Shown piece by piece: positions 12,347 through 24,300 of a DNA stretch of 64,000 bases; the first letter of the stretch is position 1; every line of letters begins with the position of its first letter. The notes below the pieces were generated by a model. It was not told where the DNA came from. It was given only the letters and a program-made list of their open reading frames with translations, and searched no databases. The position numbers were made by a program, and so were the translations under genes. Source of the stretch: Rotaria socialis (taxonomy: Eukaryota; Rotifera; Eurotatoria; Philodinida; Philodinidae); NCBI GenBank assembly GCA_905331475.1, contig CAJNYU010002338.1, positions 1 through 64,000 of the forward strand, read 5' to 3'.

Positions 12347-12593
12347 GAGTCTTCTAAAATCGTTTACATTTCCTACACATAATTCTAATTGTTAATAAAA
12401 GCAAAATTTTCTCGCTGATTTTGATAGGTAACTATGCATGGAGAAAGTGCTGGAGCTCAATCGGCAGCTNGAGTCTTCTAAAATCGTTTACATTTCCTAC
12501 ACATAATTCTAATTGTTAATAACAGCAAAATTTTCCCGCTGATTTTGATAGGTAACTATGTATGGAGAAAGTGCTGGAGCTCAATCGGCAGCT
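12347..12593. repeat. 123-bp duplication across a second single-N join (n at 12470)
   Basis: 12347-12469 and 12471-12593 are both 123 bp and differ at three positions by eye (AAAAGC/AACAGC, TCTCGC/TCCCGC, TGCATG/TGTATG). The unit spans an intron 3' end and the start of a carboxylesterase exon with the catalytic-serine codon. It looks like unmerged overlap between two haplotypes. Confidence 0.8.
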
Positions 12594-13548
12594 TTACATT
12601 ATGTTACTCCTGAAATGCAATCATTTTTTCAAGCTGCAATCATTCAAAACGCTTCAATGCCAATACCTTTTAGGAAAAAAAATTTCTTCTATTAAGTATC
12701 ATGTGATATTATTAAATTTATATAGAACCTATGCAGAATATGTCACGTCTGGCATACTCCTTGATGAGCAACTCAATTGTAGCTACACAGATATTTCTTG
12801 TTTTCGTGCAGCATCCTATCAACAGATAGCTGCTGCTCAAAAAGTTGTTAATACATTGTTAAAATCATTGAAAATTCTACTAATTTTTTTTGAGCCATGG
12901 GTACCTACCATTGACAACTTAATTGTACACGGTCAAGCTGTTGATACTATTAAAAATGTATCATTTCCATTAAAACCACTTATCATTGGTACATTAACTG
13001 AAGAAGCTGTTCTCTACATTTATGAAGATTGGCACAAACCGGTGTATTCTACGCAATATACAGAAATTACTGTGGCTACCTTTAACCGGCGTGCATTGAA
13101 AGTTCTCGAACGTTTTCCACCTGTGGGAACTAGAGACCAGCGTCTGTTATTAGTTAGTGTTGGTACTCATTGGATGTTTGCTTGTTCTACTCGTGTATTT
13201 GCTCGAAAAGCAGCTACTTACACATATGTATTCGGATATCCACTTGATTTTGATGGTTGGGATAATTTAACTTTGTGCAATGATTATGTTTGTCATGGTA
13301 GTAAATTATCATACGTATTCGAGTCTGCTTTGGTCAATTTTACTGATGCAGGACGACAATTAACAACAAATATAGTCACTTCTTGGACGAATTTTGGTAA
13401 AATACACGATCCTAATCAACCAGTAATACCATCATTGTTATAGCCAAAAACATTAATTAATAGTAAGCAGCATATGTATTTTCAAAATCCACTTCAAGTA
13501 CAAGAAAATTATTTAAAAGATGATTGAGACTGTTTTGATAAGATTGAC
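12552..13548 (+). pseudogene. Carboxylesterase (type-B, cholinesterase-like) pseudogene, C-terminal part
   Basis: The first exon reads VTMYGESAGAQSAALHYV, which contains the nucleophile motif GESAG of type-B carboxylesterases. After a 52-bp intron (12674-12725) the frame continues TYAEYVTSGILLDEQLNC, FEPWVP, then the catalytic-His motif CHGS (about 13300). Homology continues past a TAG at 13441-13443 (MYFQNPLQVQENYLKDD, a family-typical tail) to a TGA at 13525-13527 and DCFDKIDY. Three lesions are visible. The intron donor is GA instead of GT, although the acceptor and the AG|A codon split are exactly right. There are also two nonsense codons. The N-terminal half, including the oxyanion region, is absent and its place is taken by repeats and contig joins. 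An active enzyme would hydrolyse carboxylic esters; this copy is very unlikely to. Confidence 0.85.
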
Positions 13549-15201
13549 TACAAATATCAATATCTGGAGACTGTAATGCAAACAAAAGCAAAGACTACTT
13601 TCGAATATATATTCCCTATAGATTATTCATTGATTGCGTTTAAGTCGTCTGTTTTCTTTCTATCAAGTTTAAATATACAAATAAGTATTTATCTATGTCA
13701 AATTGGTGAGCCTCAAGTAAAAATTAACTTTTAATCAAGTCCTTCAACCAAATTCTGTGTCATTAAATATTGTGGTTAAATTCAGAAGTTAATATTGAAT
13801 AGCATGTATTTTATTTTTACATCAACTGAGAACTAAAACATTTTTTTGTTTTAAAATCAGTTCTCGGGGTCTAAACATAGACCTAGTGTTAAACCTTTGT
13901 ATCATATCGATTCATTTAATCATTCAATGCTGGGAGTAAGGATTAATATAGGTTTAAATCATTGTAAAACAACTCAATAGACTGCTATGTGATGCACAAC
14001 TAGAACAAGTGTATCCACCGATGATCGTTGTATTGATATATGTATATTCTTCGAGTTTTTAGTAAGTGAATCTTTTTAAAGAATTCTATTTGGCTTTCTT
14101 TTGAAATAAGAAACACTCAATGAACTGAACTCGACGATACAGCAAACTTATTATTATTGAAGAAGTACTGCTATTGGTTTTTGTAGAGAAAATATGTCTC
14201 TTGTAACAGAATCCAAAAGAGAATTTCATCTATGTGATGAAATATATATTCTCTATGATTATTATTTATGGTACTTCCGAGATTTCCTCTTTCTCTACAG
14301 AGGTTCATCTTTGAATAGACTACATTGGGAACTTGTTTGATTGGCAGTCGACTAGAAACATATTTTAATGAGTACCACAGGATAAAAACTATTTTGAGAT
14401 GATATTCGTCTGTTTTTCAAATAAGTGAGAAAATGTTTATTATTAATTAAAGCAAGTCTACGACAACAATATGAGATTCTTTGAAAATAAATTGATCATC
14501 AACATTTATTAACTGTTAGCAAATGACCAATAAAATTGTGACCTCGTTTTAAATATTATTAAATCTCCATGATAGTTACATGGATATTTTTGGGTTCATT
14601 ACTCCCCTCTCTACCTATGCGAATAATGCAACCAATTGCGGCGTACATGATGATTCGTTCGAATCAATAGTTGTAATACATTAGTTTTTGTTTTTATGAG
14701 TCTAACTATTGTAAATTCAATATATTTCATGAAACTATCAGAAGTTTAGATCATGCCTAAAAACCAAGCATTTACAAGAAAAAAAATACTACAACATGAC
14801 TCTTAGTTAATAAAAGAATTCTTGTGATAATATCCAGATAATGATTTCCACAATTCACAGAGCAACTTCACAAAGCCAGAACATAATACACTTTTTAAAT
14901 ATATTTCCTTTGATTTTTCTGTATCAGATAACTTTTATTATTAGAACAGAGTGACTAGTTATGACTGATTGAAATCTACGAGAAAAACTTATTCTTACTT
15001 TTCAACTTTTAAGATTCTATATGAAACGGAAGCAAAATTTCAATACAACCATCTGATTATTTTTGCATCGGATATTACTCTTGGAGTATTCACTGCTTGG
15101 AGTTTAATTAGTGTTTAAATTGTTTTAAATGTCGTGCTTAATTAAAACCTTAAATTTGGAAAATTAGTTTAATTTAAATCGTAGAAATAATTGTATCAGA
15201 C

Positions 15202-15241
<40 letters not shown>

Positions 15242-17084
15242 CTACAATTTAGAATGAAGTTATATATGGCTTGGAATTTATGGAAAATAAGAAGAATAAA
15301 AGAGAATATATATTATTCTCGTTTGAAACAGTCACTTCTATGATTTCAAACAAATTGGTTTTTATGGTTACAGTTTTAATTTAGAACGAAATCTAAAATC
15401 AATTCACTATTTGAAATTCCAAATAATTATTGAATATTTCAAGAGTAATCTCTGTCGTAACAACAATAATTACACAGTTCTCTTGAACTTCTACTTATTT
15501 TTCCTCTAGAATATTTTGAGTTGAAAATTAAGGTTAATTTTCTATCATAAATTTCATTCTATAATAAATGATATTATATAAATTATGTAATTAGAACTTG
15601 AATACCAGAGTGAATATCTATTTTGACAATGTAACGCATTATTAATCACCACATAGCATATAGATGAACTTCAAATTACTTTTGAATAACGAAGAAAAAA
15701 ACATCTACCGACTTCTAAAAATGCGCTAGATTCTATTCTAAAGACAAAAAACTATCTATTACACAAAAACGCAAAGGAAACATGCAAAAAAAAGCTAATC
15801 CTGCTCTTATTTTGTGAAGTTACTCTGCGAACTGTTGGAATCTCTATCTGGATATAATCAAAATGCGTCCTTCATTACAGAAGAATTATAAAAATGAAAT
15901 GTGTGCCAGGCTAGTTTTTCTACTGGATCAGTTGAGAAAATATTATTTAGTTTTCCTTCGGAGAAGATGAGTAGTACCTGGGGCGTATCCTGAATGTTTC
16001 TTTTTGCGAGCTTATCAAGAATCGTGATATGACTGTTTTTTCTTATGAAACGAATGAAATATTTTGATTGTAAAACAATTTAATGTATGGTCTTGCTTGA
16101 TAAATGGTTGTAAATACACATGAGTACAGGCAATTGCAATTTGAAAATTGTATTTTCATGTATTTAAACATAGATAGCACAAATATGAAACATATTTGTA
16201 CTGTATGTTATACTTTTACTTTTAGCATAACTCGAATTAAATTTCAGGTTACATTATAATACTATGAAATAGAAAAATGACGAGAAGAGTCTTTTATTTA
16301 AGTAAAATTCCATCAAGATTAAGTAGAAAATATACTACAGAGCGTAAAGTTTTCGAATGTCAAACTCAACATAAGTATATTAACATACTTTCTTGTACGC
16401 TATAGTTATCTACAATGTTTTGTCAACACGCACTTCAAATATATTATATAAAATGACATGAACTACATTAATCAAATATTAAACTATAACATAAATTTTC
16501 AAGTAAATTCATCATTCAATGCCACTAAGGTTCTTAGTCAGAAATTCCATTGAAACCAGATGATGCTACGTATTTCAATTTATTTTGAAGAATACTCAAT
16601 CTTCTTTATTTAATAAAAACGCAATCCTTCTATTCTCAACGAACATCATCAACATGAATCATTGATTGTATATGATTTATAAATGGTAACAAAACCTATC
16701 ACATGTATAAGGTTCATTTTCAATGCAATGCTCAAGTTGATCAGAAATAATCTTTCTGTAAGTCGACTTTGGTTTTATTTGAAAATAATATTCGATAACA
16801 GATAATGGTGAATCATATTATAAAATTTAATCGAACAAATAGTTTTTAAAACTAAATACTATACTCTGATCAATATAGTTGTGTTTAAAATATTTAAGAA
16901 TAGTTCTATACGATGATGATAATTATCAACAACGTTTTACTTCAATTGAATCCATATTTAGTACGTGACAAAGTGACAAAATTTTATTGTTATTTTATGA
17001 TTACGTTCACTACACGCTAAGACAAAATCGACACAACAAAGACATTTGCATTTAATCCGAATTGTTTATTTAATAGAATACTTC
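13549..17084. other. 3.5-kb intergenic stretch with one microsatellite
   Basis: AT-rich and stop-dense. The only distinct feature is the CT run at 15207-15236. No coding exon or long repeat was recognised. Confidence 0.4.
15207..15236. repeat. (CT)15 microsatellite
   Basis: Fifteen perfect CT dinucleotides in an otherwise AT-rich gene-free stretch. Confidence 0.95.
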
Positions 17085-18035
17085 TTAATATGAATGTGCC
17101 TCTGCATTATTGTTTACTGTGGTATTGACTTGAATACGTCTTAATAATGGTGCTAATATTGGTATCATCTTGCCGAGTTCTCGTCGAAATTCTATACCTA
17201 AAATCAAGTACCAGATAATGGGTACTGCAAAGGAAGAATATATTGGAATTCGAATCATTGTTTGAATAAGCATGTAAGATCCAAACATATTTGGTCGAAA
17301 TAATATTAAATATTCGATCCATTCTAATAGATTAAGCACAATGTGAACAGTAACAAGTAGAAGAAATATTTGAGTAAGATGATACTCCATCTTACGACAT
17401 TTTGAGACGGTGATCGGTAAATCACCGATCATTTTTCTATTTTGAATTGTTAACCGAGTAAATATTATCATCAGAATGGGTGCAATAATAGCAAATAATA
17501 CGAGTTGAGCGATTAAATAAAATTGATTATAAATTGTAGTAGCTCGAATGGCACACCCGAGCCCATCTGTTGCTCCAAATTCTGTTACGACCGCACTACT
17601 AACGGCGACGACTGCACAAAAGACAATAATGGTGAGCACCACCCATGGCATTACTTGAAAGTTGTTGAAACGAAGATGACGAACATTCGTTGAACTAGCC
17701 GCCCATCGATCGATAGCCGTAAATACAATAAGATAGTGCGACAAACCAGTACAAAATGTATTCATAAAACTGATGAATTGGCATAAAGGAAAAGAATTTG
17801 AAAATATGGGAATTTGAAATCCATCTGTCAATATACGATACATGAGGACAGTAACTGAATAAACACAATTGTTAGTAGCAAGAGCAAACAAATACCAAGA
17901 ACAGACATGGTGATTGAAGACAGGTCGAATGAATATGGCAATATTCACCATATTACCCAAAATACTGAAAAATGTGATTATAAGAACAACCCATCGGTTT
18001 ATTTGAACGTTGATCTCTTCAAATTGATAGGCCAT
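17085..18035 (-). CDS. Rhodopsin-like (class A) G-protein-coupled receptor, orphan
   Basis: A single intronless frame of 316 codons with seven hydrophobic segments at about residues 14-36, 47-70, 85-108, 129-150, 172-194, 222-246 and 255-279. GN at 27-28 sits in TM1. C85 at the start of TM3 and C161 in the second extracellular loop can form the usual disulfide. TM3 ends IDRW (108-111), a variant of the E/DRY switch. TM7 ends PIIWYLILGIEFRREL, where NPxxY is not recognisable, and is followed by a basic helix-8-like stretch. The family signals through heterotrimeric G proteins at the plasma membrane. The compact loops suggest a peptide-type receptor, but the ligand cannot be named from sequence. 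Confidence 0.85.
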   Translation of the reverse strand: MAYQFEEINVQINRWVVLIITFFSILGNMVNIAIFIRPVFNHHVCSWYLFALATNNCVYSVTVLMYRILTDGFQIPIFSNSFPLCQFISFMNTFCTGLSHYLIVFTAIDRWAASSTNVRHLRFNNFQVMPWVVLTIIVFCAVVAVSSAVVTEFGATDGLGCAIRATTIYNQFYLIAQLVLFAIIAPILMIIFTRLTIQNRKMIGDLPITVSKCRKMEYHLTQIFLLLVTVHIVLNLLEWIEYLILFRPNMFGSYMLIQTMIRIPIYSSFAVPIIWYLILGIEFRRELGKMIPILAPLLRRIQVNTTVNNNAEAHSY

Positions 18036-19606
18036 TTTTTATTTCAACAACTAATATATCTATATGTAACTGAATAATTAGTTTATTAAGTGTGTTTCTG
18101 AGTGAGTATGATTTCGTAGTAATCACGATTAGATATAGAAGTGACATAGAATTTTGTTTTACAAGTCCTTTGCTACTAATATTTTCATAGGCTAGAATAA
18201 ATAATTAAGTTATCTTGAAGACGTTCAACAAAAAAGTTTCTTTTTCTTACTTACAGTCAGAAACTATGTATGGCTTTTAGAGCGTTAATATTATCAAAAC
18301 TGTTAGGAAGAATGTTTCCTTTTACTCGTCTATCATACTATTCATCTCGTATTCCATAGCCGACAGAACAAAAGCAATAATTTATTTTCTTCTTCTTCTT
18401 TGAACTATCTGTGTCAGATTTAGCTCAAAGGAAAAATACTCTCAACTCTTTTTAGTTTCATATTTATTTTCATCAATAAGACAAACGTTCTAGAGATTAT
18501 TGTCATCTTTCATCATTTATATTTACGTCTGGAGAGTAATTCTATTTTGCACTGTTGTTTCTAAAGTGGTTCTATTCACGCAATGATTATTTGAGAATGA
18601 TGAAAATAATTGCTAGGCATTATAGCTTATATGTATCGCACATGCCATCTTATAGTAATAGTGCATATTCTGCGATGCTGCGATATAAGTGCACATAATA
18701 TATTCTGTTTCGATTCATCTTTATTAGGATTGTTTATTATACCTGAATAATCTTTAGTACAAGAATGAAGTGTACCCAATGGCAACAACTTGGCATGAAG
18801 CTACAACTCTATTACTTCTAATCACTTTGTATTAACATATCTAATGAGATGATAATTTCAGAACAAATGAGTAAATACTACATCAGTTTTTGATACTATA
18901 TACTGCCTAACTTAGCACATCAGAATTTTTATTTGATAGTAGTTCTTCATTATTGATACTCGAAAGTAACATTCGAATGTAATTTGTTTTTGAAAATACG
19001 TCCCGCTCTTTTGCTATAGTTAAAGAAACATGCTTAGACTGTTTCTATGGTGAAGGAAAGAAGTTTCAAACTTGTTTCATCTTTTGAATAAGCACATCTG
19101 AAATTTTTGTCCTCTTTCGAGTCTGTGTCAAAGTGTATAGAAATAAAACAATACCATTTCAAAGAAAAAAAGTTATTGGTTTATGCCATCAAACAATTTT
19201 TTAAATATTTACTCTAGGTCTTATAAGTTCATCGTTCAGTAACATTAAAACCAAACTTGATTGAATAACTAGCGATTCATTTATCGTAACGGGCATTTTT
19301 ATTTTGATCTCCAAGTAAATGAAATATCTGCTTAGTAAAACTATTTCAATAGCAGTGAATAATACATTTTTAAAAACGCTTTTCTTTTCTTATCTGCTAG
19401 CATGAATACTAATAATAAAATCTGTGCTAAAATCTGAGAATTTCTGCAGTTTTGCTTCTCATCTGATGAAGGTAAAATTATACCATGTGCTGTTTTCTTC
19501 TTTTATTTATTTTTGTTTGGCGTACGCTTGCTGTCAAAACAGGTTGTGTAATTGCATAATATCCAAAACGAAAAAGTTTATATGCAGTTGAGACAAATAA
19601 CTGTGT

Positions 19607-19757
19607 AGCGCACAGCGCTCTGGGGATTTAAAATGGAAAAAATTAAAAAAGTTATAAAAATACTAATAAAAAGTATAAAACCGATGCGCCGACTGGTAAT
19701 ATACAGTTCGGAAAGCTGAAAACTTTAAAAAAAGACAAAAAAGCCCCCGGCTTTTTT
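19607..19757 (+). other. 28-codon frame bracketed by two hairpins, terminator-like 3' end
   Basis: AGCGC-ACA-GCGCT (19607-19619) forms a perfect 5-bp hairpin. Then GGGGA sits a few bases before an ATG at 19633. The frame of 28 codons is Lys/Ile-rich and amphipathic at its start, and stops at 19717-19719. At 19737-19757 AAAAAAGCC-CCC-GGCTTTTTT forms a perfect 9-bp hairpin followed by a T-rich tract, the exact form of a bacterial intrinsic terminator. The region has more GC-rich islands than its surroundings. In a nuclear genome it may be chance, a structured RNA, or a short insertion of bacterial-type DNA. I do not recognise the peptide. Confidence 0.3.
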
Positions 19758-20998
19758 ATTTTTTTAATTATAATACATAACTATGTGAATGACATTGACA
19801 TCAGCGTGTCGAGTGTTTATCTAATACAAAATAAAGAATAGAATATATTAACTAAAATGCGGTTACTGTATAAAAAAAAGTAATTGAATTTATTTGTTTA
19901 TAAGATGAGTCAATAGAGAATTTGTAATATTATGTATTCAATACCGAAAGCTTTTTTCTGATTCACTGTATACAAGTCGTTGAAATTATATTATCAACAT
20001 TAATCATTAGTAATTGTTTGACCGAGTAATATAAAAAAAAGACATTTCTCAAAAGGAAATTCATTTTTTCTATATTTTAGCTGAAAGATACTTTATTGAC
20101 AATTCTATTCAAATCATAGAGATGTTTCAAACACTTTCTATGCTCAGATATTAATTGGCATCTTGAATAGAAACGATTTCTTTTCATAATCTCTTCGTAT
20201 TCTTCGAGATTAACTAAGTAATGAAAAATTGCTATAAATAATTATATGTGAGAAAATGCTGGCGTATCAAAATTAGAGATTCAACTGAATTAACTTAAGT
20301 ATCTTAAAGCTTATGATGCACAAGATTAAACACAAACGTAAGCCACTGGAGGCTTGTATGCTGCCCTCTGATTGCAATTTTTTTTTAAAATATAGGAATC
20401 CTTAGAGGATCAAGATTGTCAAAAACGATAGGATTTTCGATAAAAAATGACAAAAATATACGATGTTTTATACATAGTTTCTGTTGAATTGTCTTGCTGT
20501 TTTTTAACAGCTCTGTTCGAAAATCGTTTTAATGTAGCTGTTATAAACAGTTCAATCGTAGCCAAGATCCTTGATTAATTTTTTCTACTAAAATAAGTCG
20601 CTAATTCGAGGATCATTATAAAAGTTTTTCACAAATCGATAAATAACAATAAAGTAGATCATAAGCTTTGAAAAAACAAATACTATTTCTCATAATTAAA
20701 GGAGGTTTTTCAGATTACGGACATGTCTTCCTGAAACCTCTCAACCTAATTTTATTGTCTTGATAATCAGCATTCATTGCTCATTATTTTCCACAAGTTT
20801 ATTTTGCATTTTATCATAACTCAATTTTTCACACCTGGGGTGCCCCTCAAACATCGGAGAAAAGGTTTTGATCGCCGTTCTGCTTGAAGTCTTTACAGTC
20901 ATATAGAGCAAAGTGCACTGATCATAAATATCACCTTATATTTTAATACTCATCCGATAATAAGAGAGATCTGAAGTATTCTCTGGAAGCCTCACTAG

Positions 20999-21058
20999 GA
21001 TGTGGGATGTGGGTTTGGATATTGATGAACATTCAGACCCATACCCACACCCACACCC
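20999..21058. repeat. TGTGGG-type inverted short arrays, copy 3
   Basis: GGATGTGGGATGTGGGTTTGG (20999-21019) faces ACCCATACCCACACCCACAC at 21037-21056. The spacing and orientation (G-rich arm first, then C-rich arm) match the two copies near 12.0-12.3 kb, but the spacer sequence is different. Confidence 0.6.
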
Positions 21059-21317
21059 TCAACGAGTACACATGTTTGTGTAAAAAAATCAAAACTCAGT
21101 GTTAAAACTTCTTCGCCAGTTTTCTTTCTTAGTTTTATTAATGTTGTTCTTTAACTAAAAGAAGATTATTTGAGTTAGGGAAAATTTTTTAAAAGCTGTA
21201 TTATTCTGAGTCGTTTTCATAATGAATAAAATATTTTATCTACTATCATTTCGAATAAATAAGTACACATAAATATACAGCAACAAAAAAAGGATACACA
21301 AAAGCGAATTTAACACA

Positions 21318-24300
21318 TCATAAGCACATCATGGTTACGTCGTTCATATCTCGAATCACCTAAAGATAAACTTTTCATCAAATATTTAAAACAAGAACAA
21401 CAATATACTTACAACTAATGGAAGATGTGTTAATTTTGACTTTCTTTTAGATTTACGCTGTCGAATGGTATTATTTGATGTTTTATCATGATAATTTTCC
21501 ATATTGATAAAAGATGAGTTCGGAGGTGATGGCATTACCTTTGAGAGCATATAAATTCATTTTACTTCCGTTTATTTATTCGTTTGTCTTACTTTGATTT
21601 GACCATAAACATTTTGTATTGTATGTAAAAGAGAAAAATCCAAAGATTGATCGCCTGAACATACTGGTGGACGAATTGGGAGTTTCGTTGAAGTCAATGG
21701 TCGTGGTGACGATGCTAATAAATGAGGGGGTGTAGAAGCAGGAGCAGGAGCAGGGGCAGGGGCAGGAGAGCGTGGTTTTGCACGAATCGGTTGGCTTACA
21801 GTATGACTTGTTACTTGATTCAGTAATTTTCTAGTAAGAGTAGCTGTTGGTGTTTTTGCTACACGTCTTGCGCTACATGTTACTGCGGTACCAAGAACGA
21901 ACGGCTCCTTGTTGACTATTCGACGAGGCTATGAAATCAAATCATACATAATCAATAGAAATAGATAAATTATGTTGTATATACAGTGATCACTGGTGTT
22001 CGAGATCGAACTGGTGTAAGACCTAACAGGCGTGATGTTGTGGGAGTCTTTCCAGGCATATTTATAGGCAATGTTATAGTTGGTATTTGTTGATGAGCTT
22101 CATCGAATTTTTGTCGAATAGATATATTATCGATCAAAAATAATGGATCATTATTTTCAGATAAAACATTTAAAAACTCTTGTTCAATAATCGGTAGTTC
22201 TCGATGAAACCTTTTACGTTTACGTCCTTCAATTTCAGCATTTTAGCCACGTACATGAAAACGTCCAGGATCCGTTGATGCTTTCTAAATAATCGAATAC
22301 AAAAAAAAACAAGAACTTAAATGGATAAAAGCAAACCGTAAATAAAACAAATTCATTCCAAAATGAAAGCCATCTATCGTAAGCATCAAGAACTGGTTGA
22401 CGTTTCTTATAAAGTTGTGTAATGCGTTCTAATTCAGTATCATATGCATCGAGTAATTCCGACGATAAATTTTCTATTAGAATAATAATTAAAAATCAAA
22501 TATTAAAAAACATGAATCACGATTACTATTACCGAAATCAAGTTTGTTTAAGATCGTACGTTCATCATCACCAACACGTGCTTTTCCTAAGAGATCACTA
22601 ATCTGTTGATGCATTGAATGACAATATTCACGTCCATTTTTCATTCGTTCTTCTCGACAACATGCTATTTCGTGTTCAAGCTAGAACAAAATTTTTTCTC
22701 TCATTTAAACTGTATTTTGAGAAATTTTCGACATCGATCAACTGCATTTCAATGTCAACAAAGGAAAAAAAAGTATCGTGATGTATTCAAATATGAATAT
22801 TACATATTTCTATTTATGGTGCACATACCATAAGTACAGATTAATATTGTCATTTAATTTATAAAACTAGGATACTACATTGAAGTATTTGATGTTAAAT
22901 CGTTTTGAAACGTTTTAGGTAGATTTTCTTCACGTATAATTAAAGTGTTTAAGTAGAACAGTACATTTAAACTCACTGAATCTATCAAATTAACTAAACA
23001 TGATAGATATGTTTTTTTTAGCTGTACGAAAGGCCACATACGTATAAACTAGTTTCGTTGTAGCATATAAGCTACTTTCTTAGTGCATTTCCGAGCGATC
23101 AAATAGAAGTACAGTGAGGAAATCGGCCATGACATGACTGAAATTAATCCATTTTCATTAGACTACTAAAAATAGCTGTTTTATTTATCACATTTTTTTA
23201 TCTCATAGAGATTATACTGAAACTGTTCTAATGAAGAATTTGATTTAATTCTTACTAAAATACGAGAAATATGTAATGTTTAATTTTTCAAGGAGAAGAT
23301 CATCAAGCTACTTGTCAAATCTATAGTGAGTTACAGATAATTTTCTATTTTGGTCGACAACCAAAATGAACAAGCTAGCAAGTACATGTGTTTGTTTCTA
23401 TACTTCTACAATCGTTTTATATATGTAGGATTTCATGATAATATAGTAGGAGCAAATAAATACGTATGTTGATCATTGATCTACCACTTGCTACTTTATT
23501 AGCGAAAAAATACATTAAGTACAAAATAAAACATGATTAAATTTGAGTTTTGTTTATTTTAAAACACTGATTCTGATGCACTTCAATGAAGTAAGTAAAG
23601 GTAGGCAATTAATGATCTAAACACGCACACATACATCCTCTTGACCGTGAGATATTTATATATGACAACTATTCATTTCTCAAACGTATTGCTTAAGTTA
23701 AAAATATTTTTCTATTTTTTTCACTCAATAAATGTTTTTCATGCCATGTATTTTTGACAATAGTAATTCTGTCAATCAAATACCTACCTATTGGTTATTT
23801 ATATAGTAATGCTTAGTGGGAAATGCCTACATCAAGTGATTACGAATACTTTTCAACCTCACATTTTGCAAACTTGTGTATGTTTCTTTCCAAAGAAGCA
23901 TTTAAACTTAATTAGAGATTATATTTATAAGTAAATGAATTTTAATAAAATTTGAGAAAACTTAATTCGTAAAATTTCTTCTCTTACTTGTTTAATCATA
24001 AATTCATTGATATGTTCACCTCCAGATTTATATGCTAAACAATAATCTTTATTTGGATCTTTTTTTAAATATTGATAGAGATGATTTAGTTGATCATGCA
24101 GCTTAAAATAACGAAGCTTTTGAATTTCAATTTGATTTTCCAACTGAAACGAAATTTTAATTAGAGAAAATTCAGATAATAGAAGGAAAAAAAGAACTCA
24201 AAAAGTCTAACTTGCTGTATTGTTGTCTCAATTTCATTAAGACAATCAGGAGTAAGGCAACGATCAAATTGTTCTAAAAGAAGATATTCAACAGTGGATT

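Larger units (their letters stand above)
18036..21317. other. 3.3-kb intergenic stretch
   Basis: AT-rich sequence. Two local oddities are listed separately: a hairpin-bracketed short frame at 19607-19757 and a TGTGGG-type inverted pair at 20999-21058. A GGGGTGCCCC palindrome lies near 20830. Nothing else was recognised. Confidence 0.4.
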
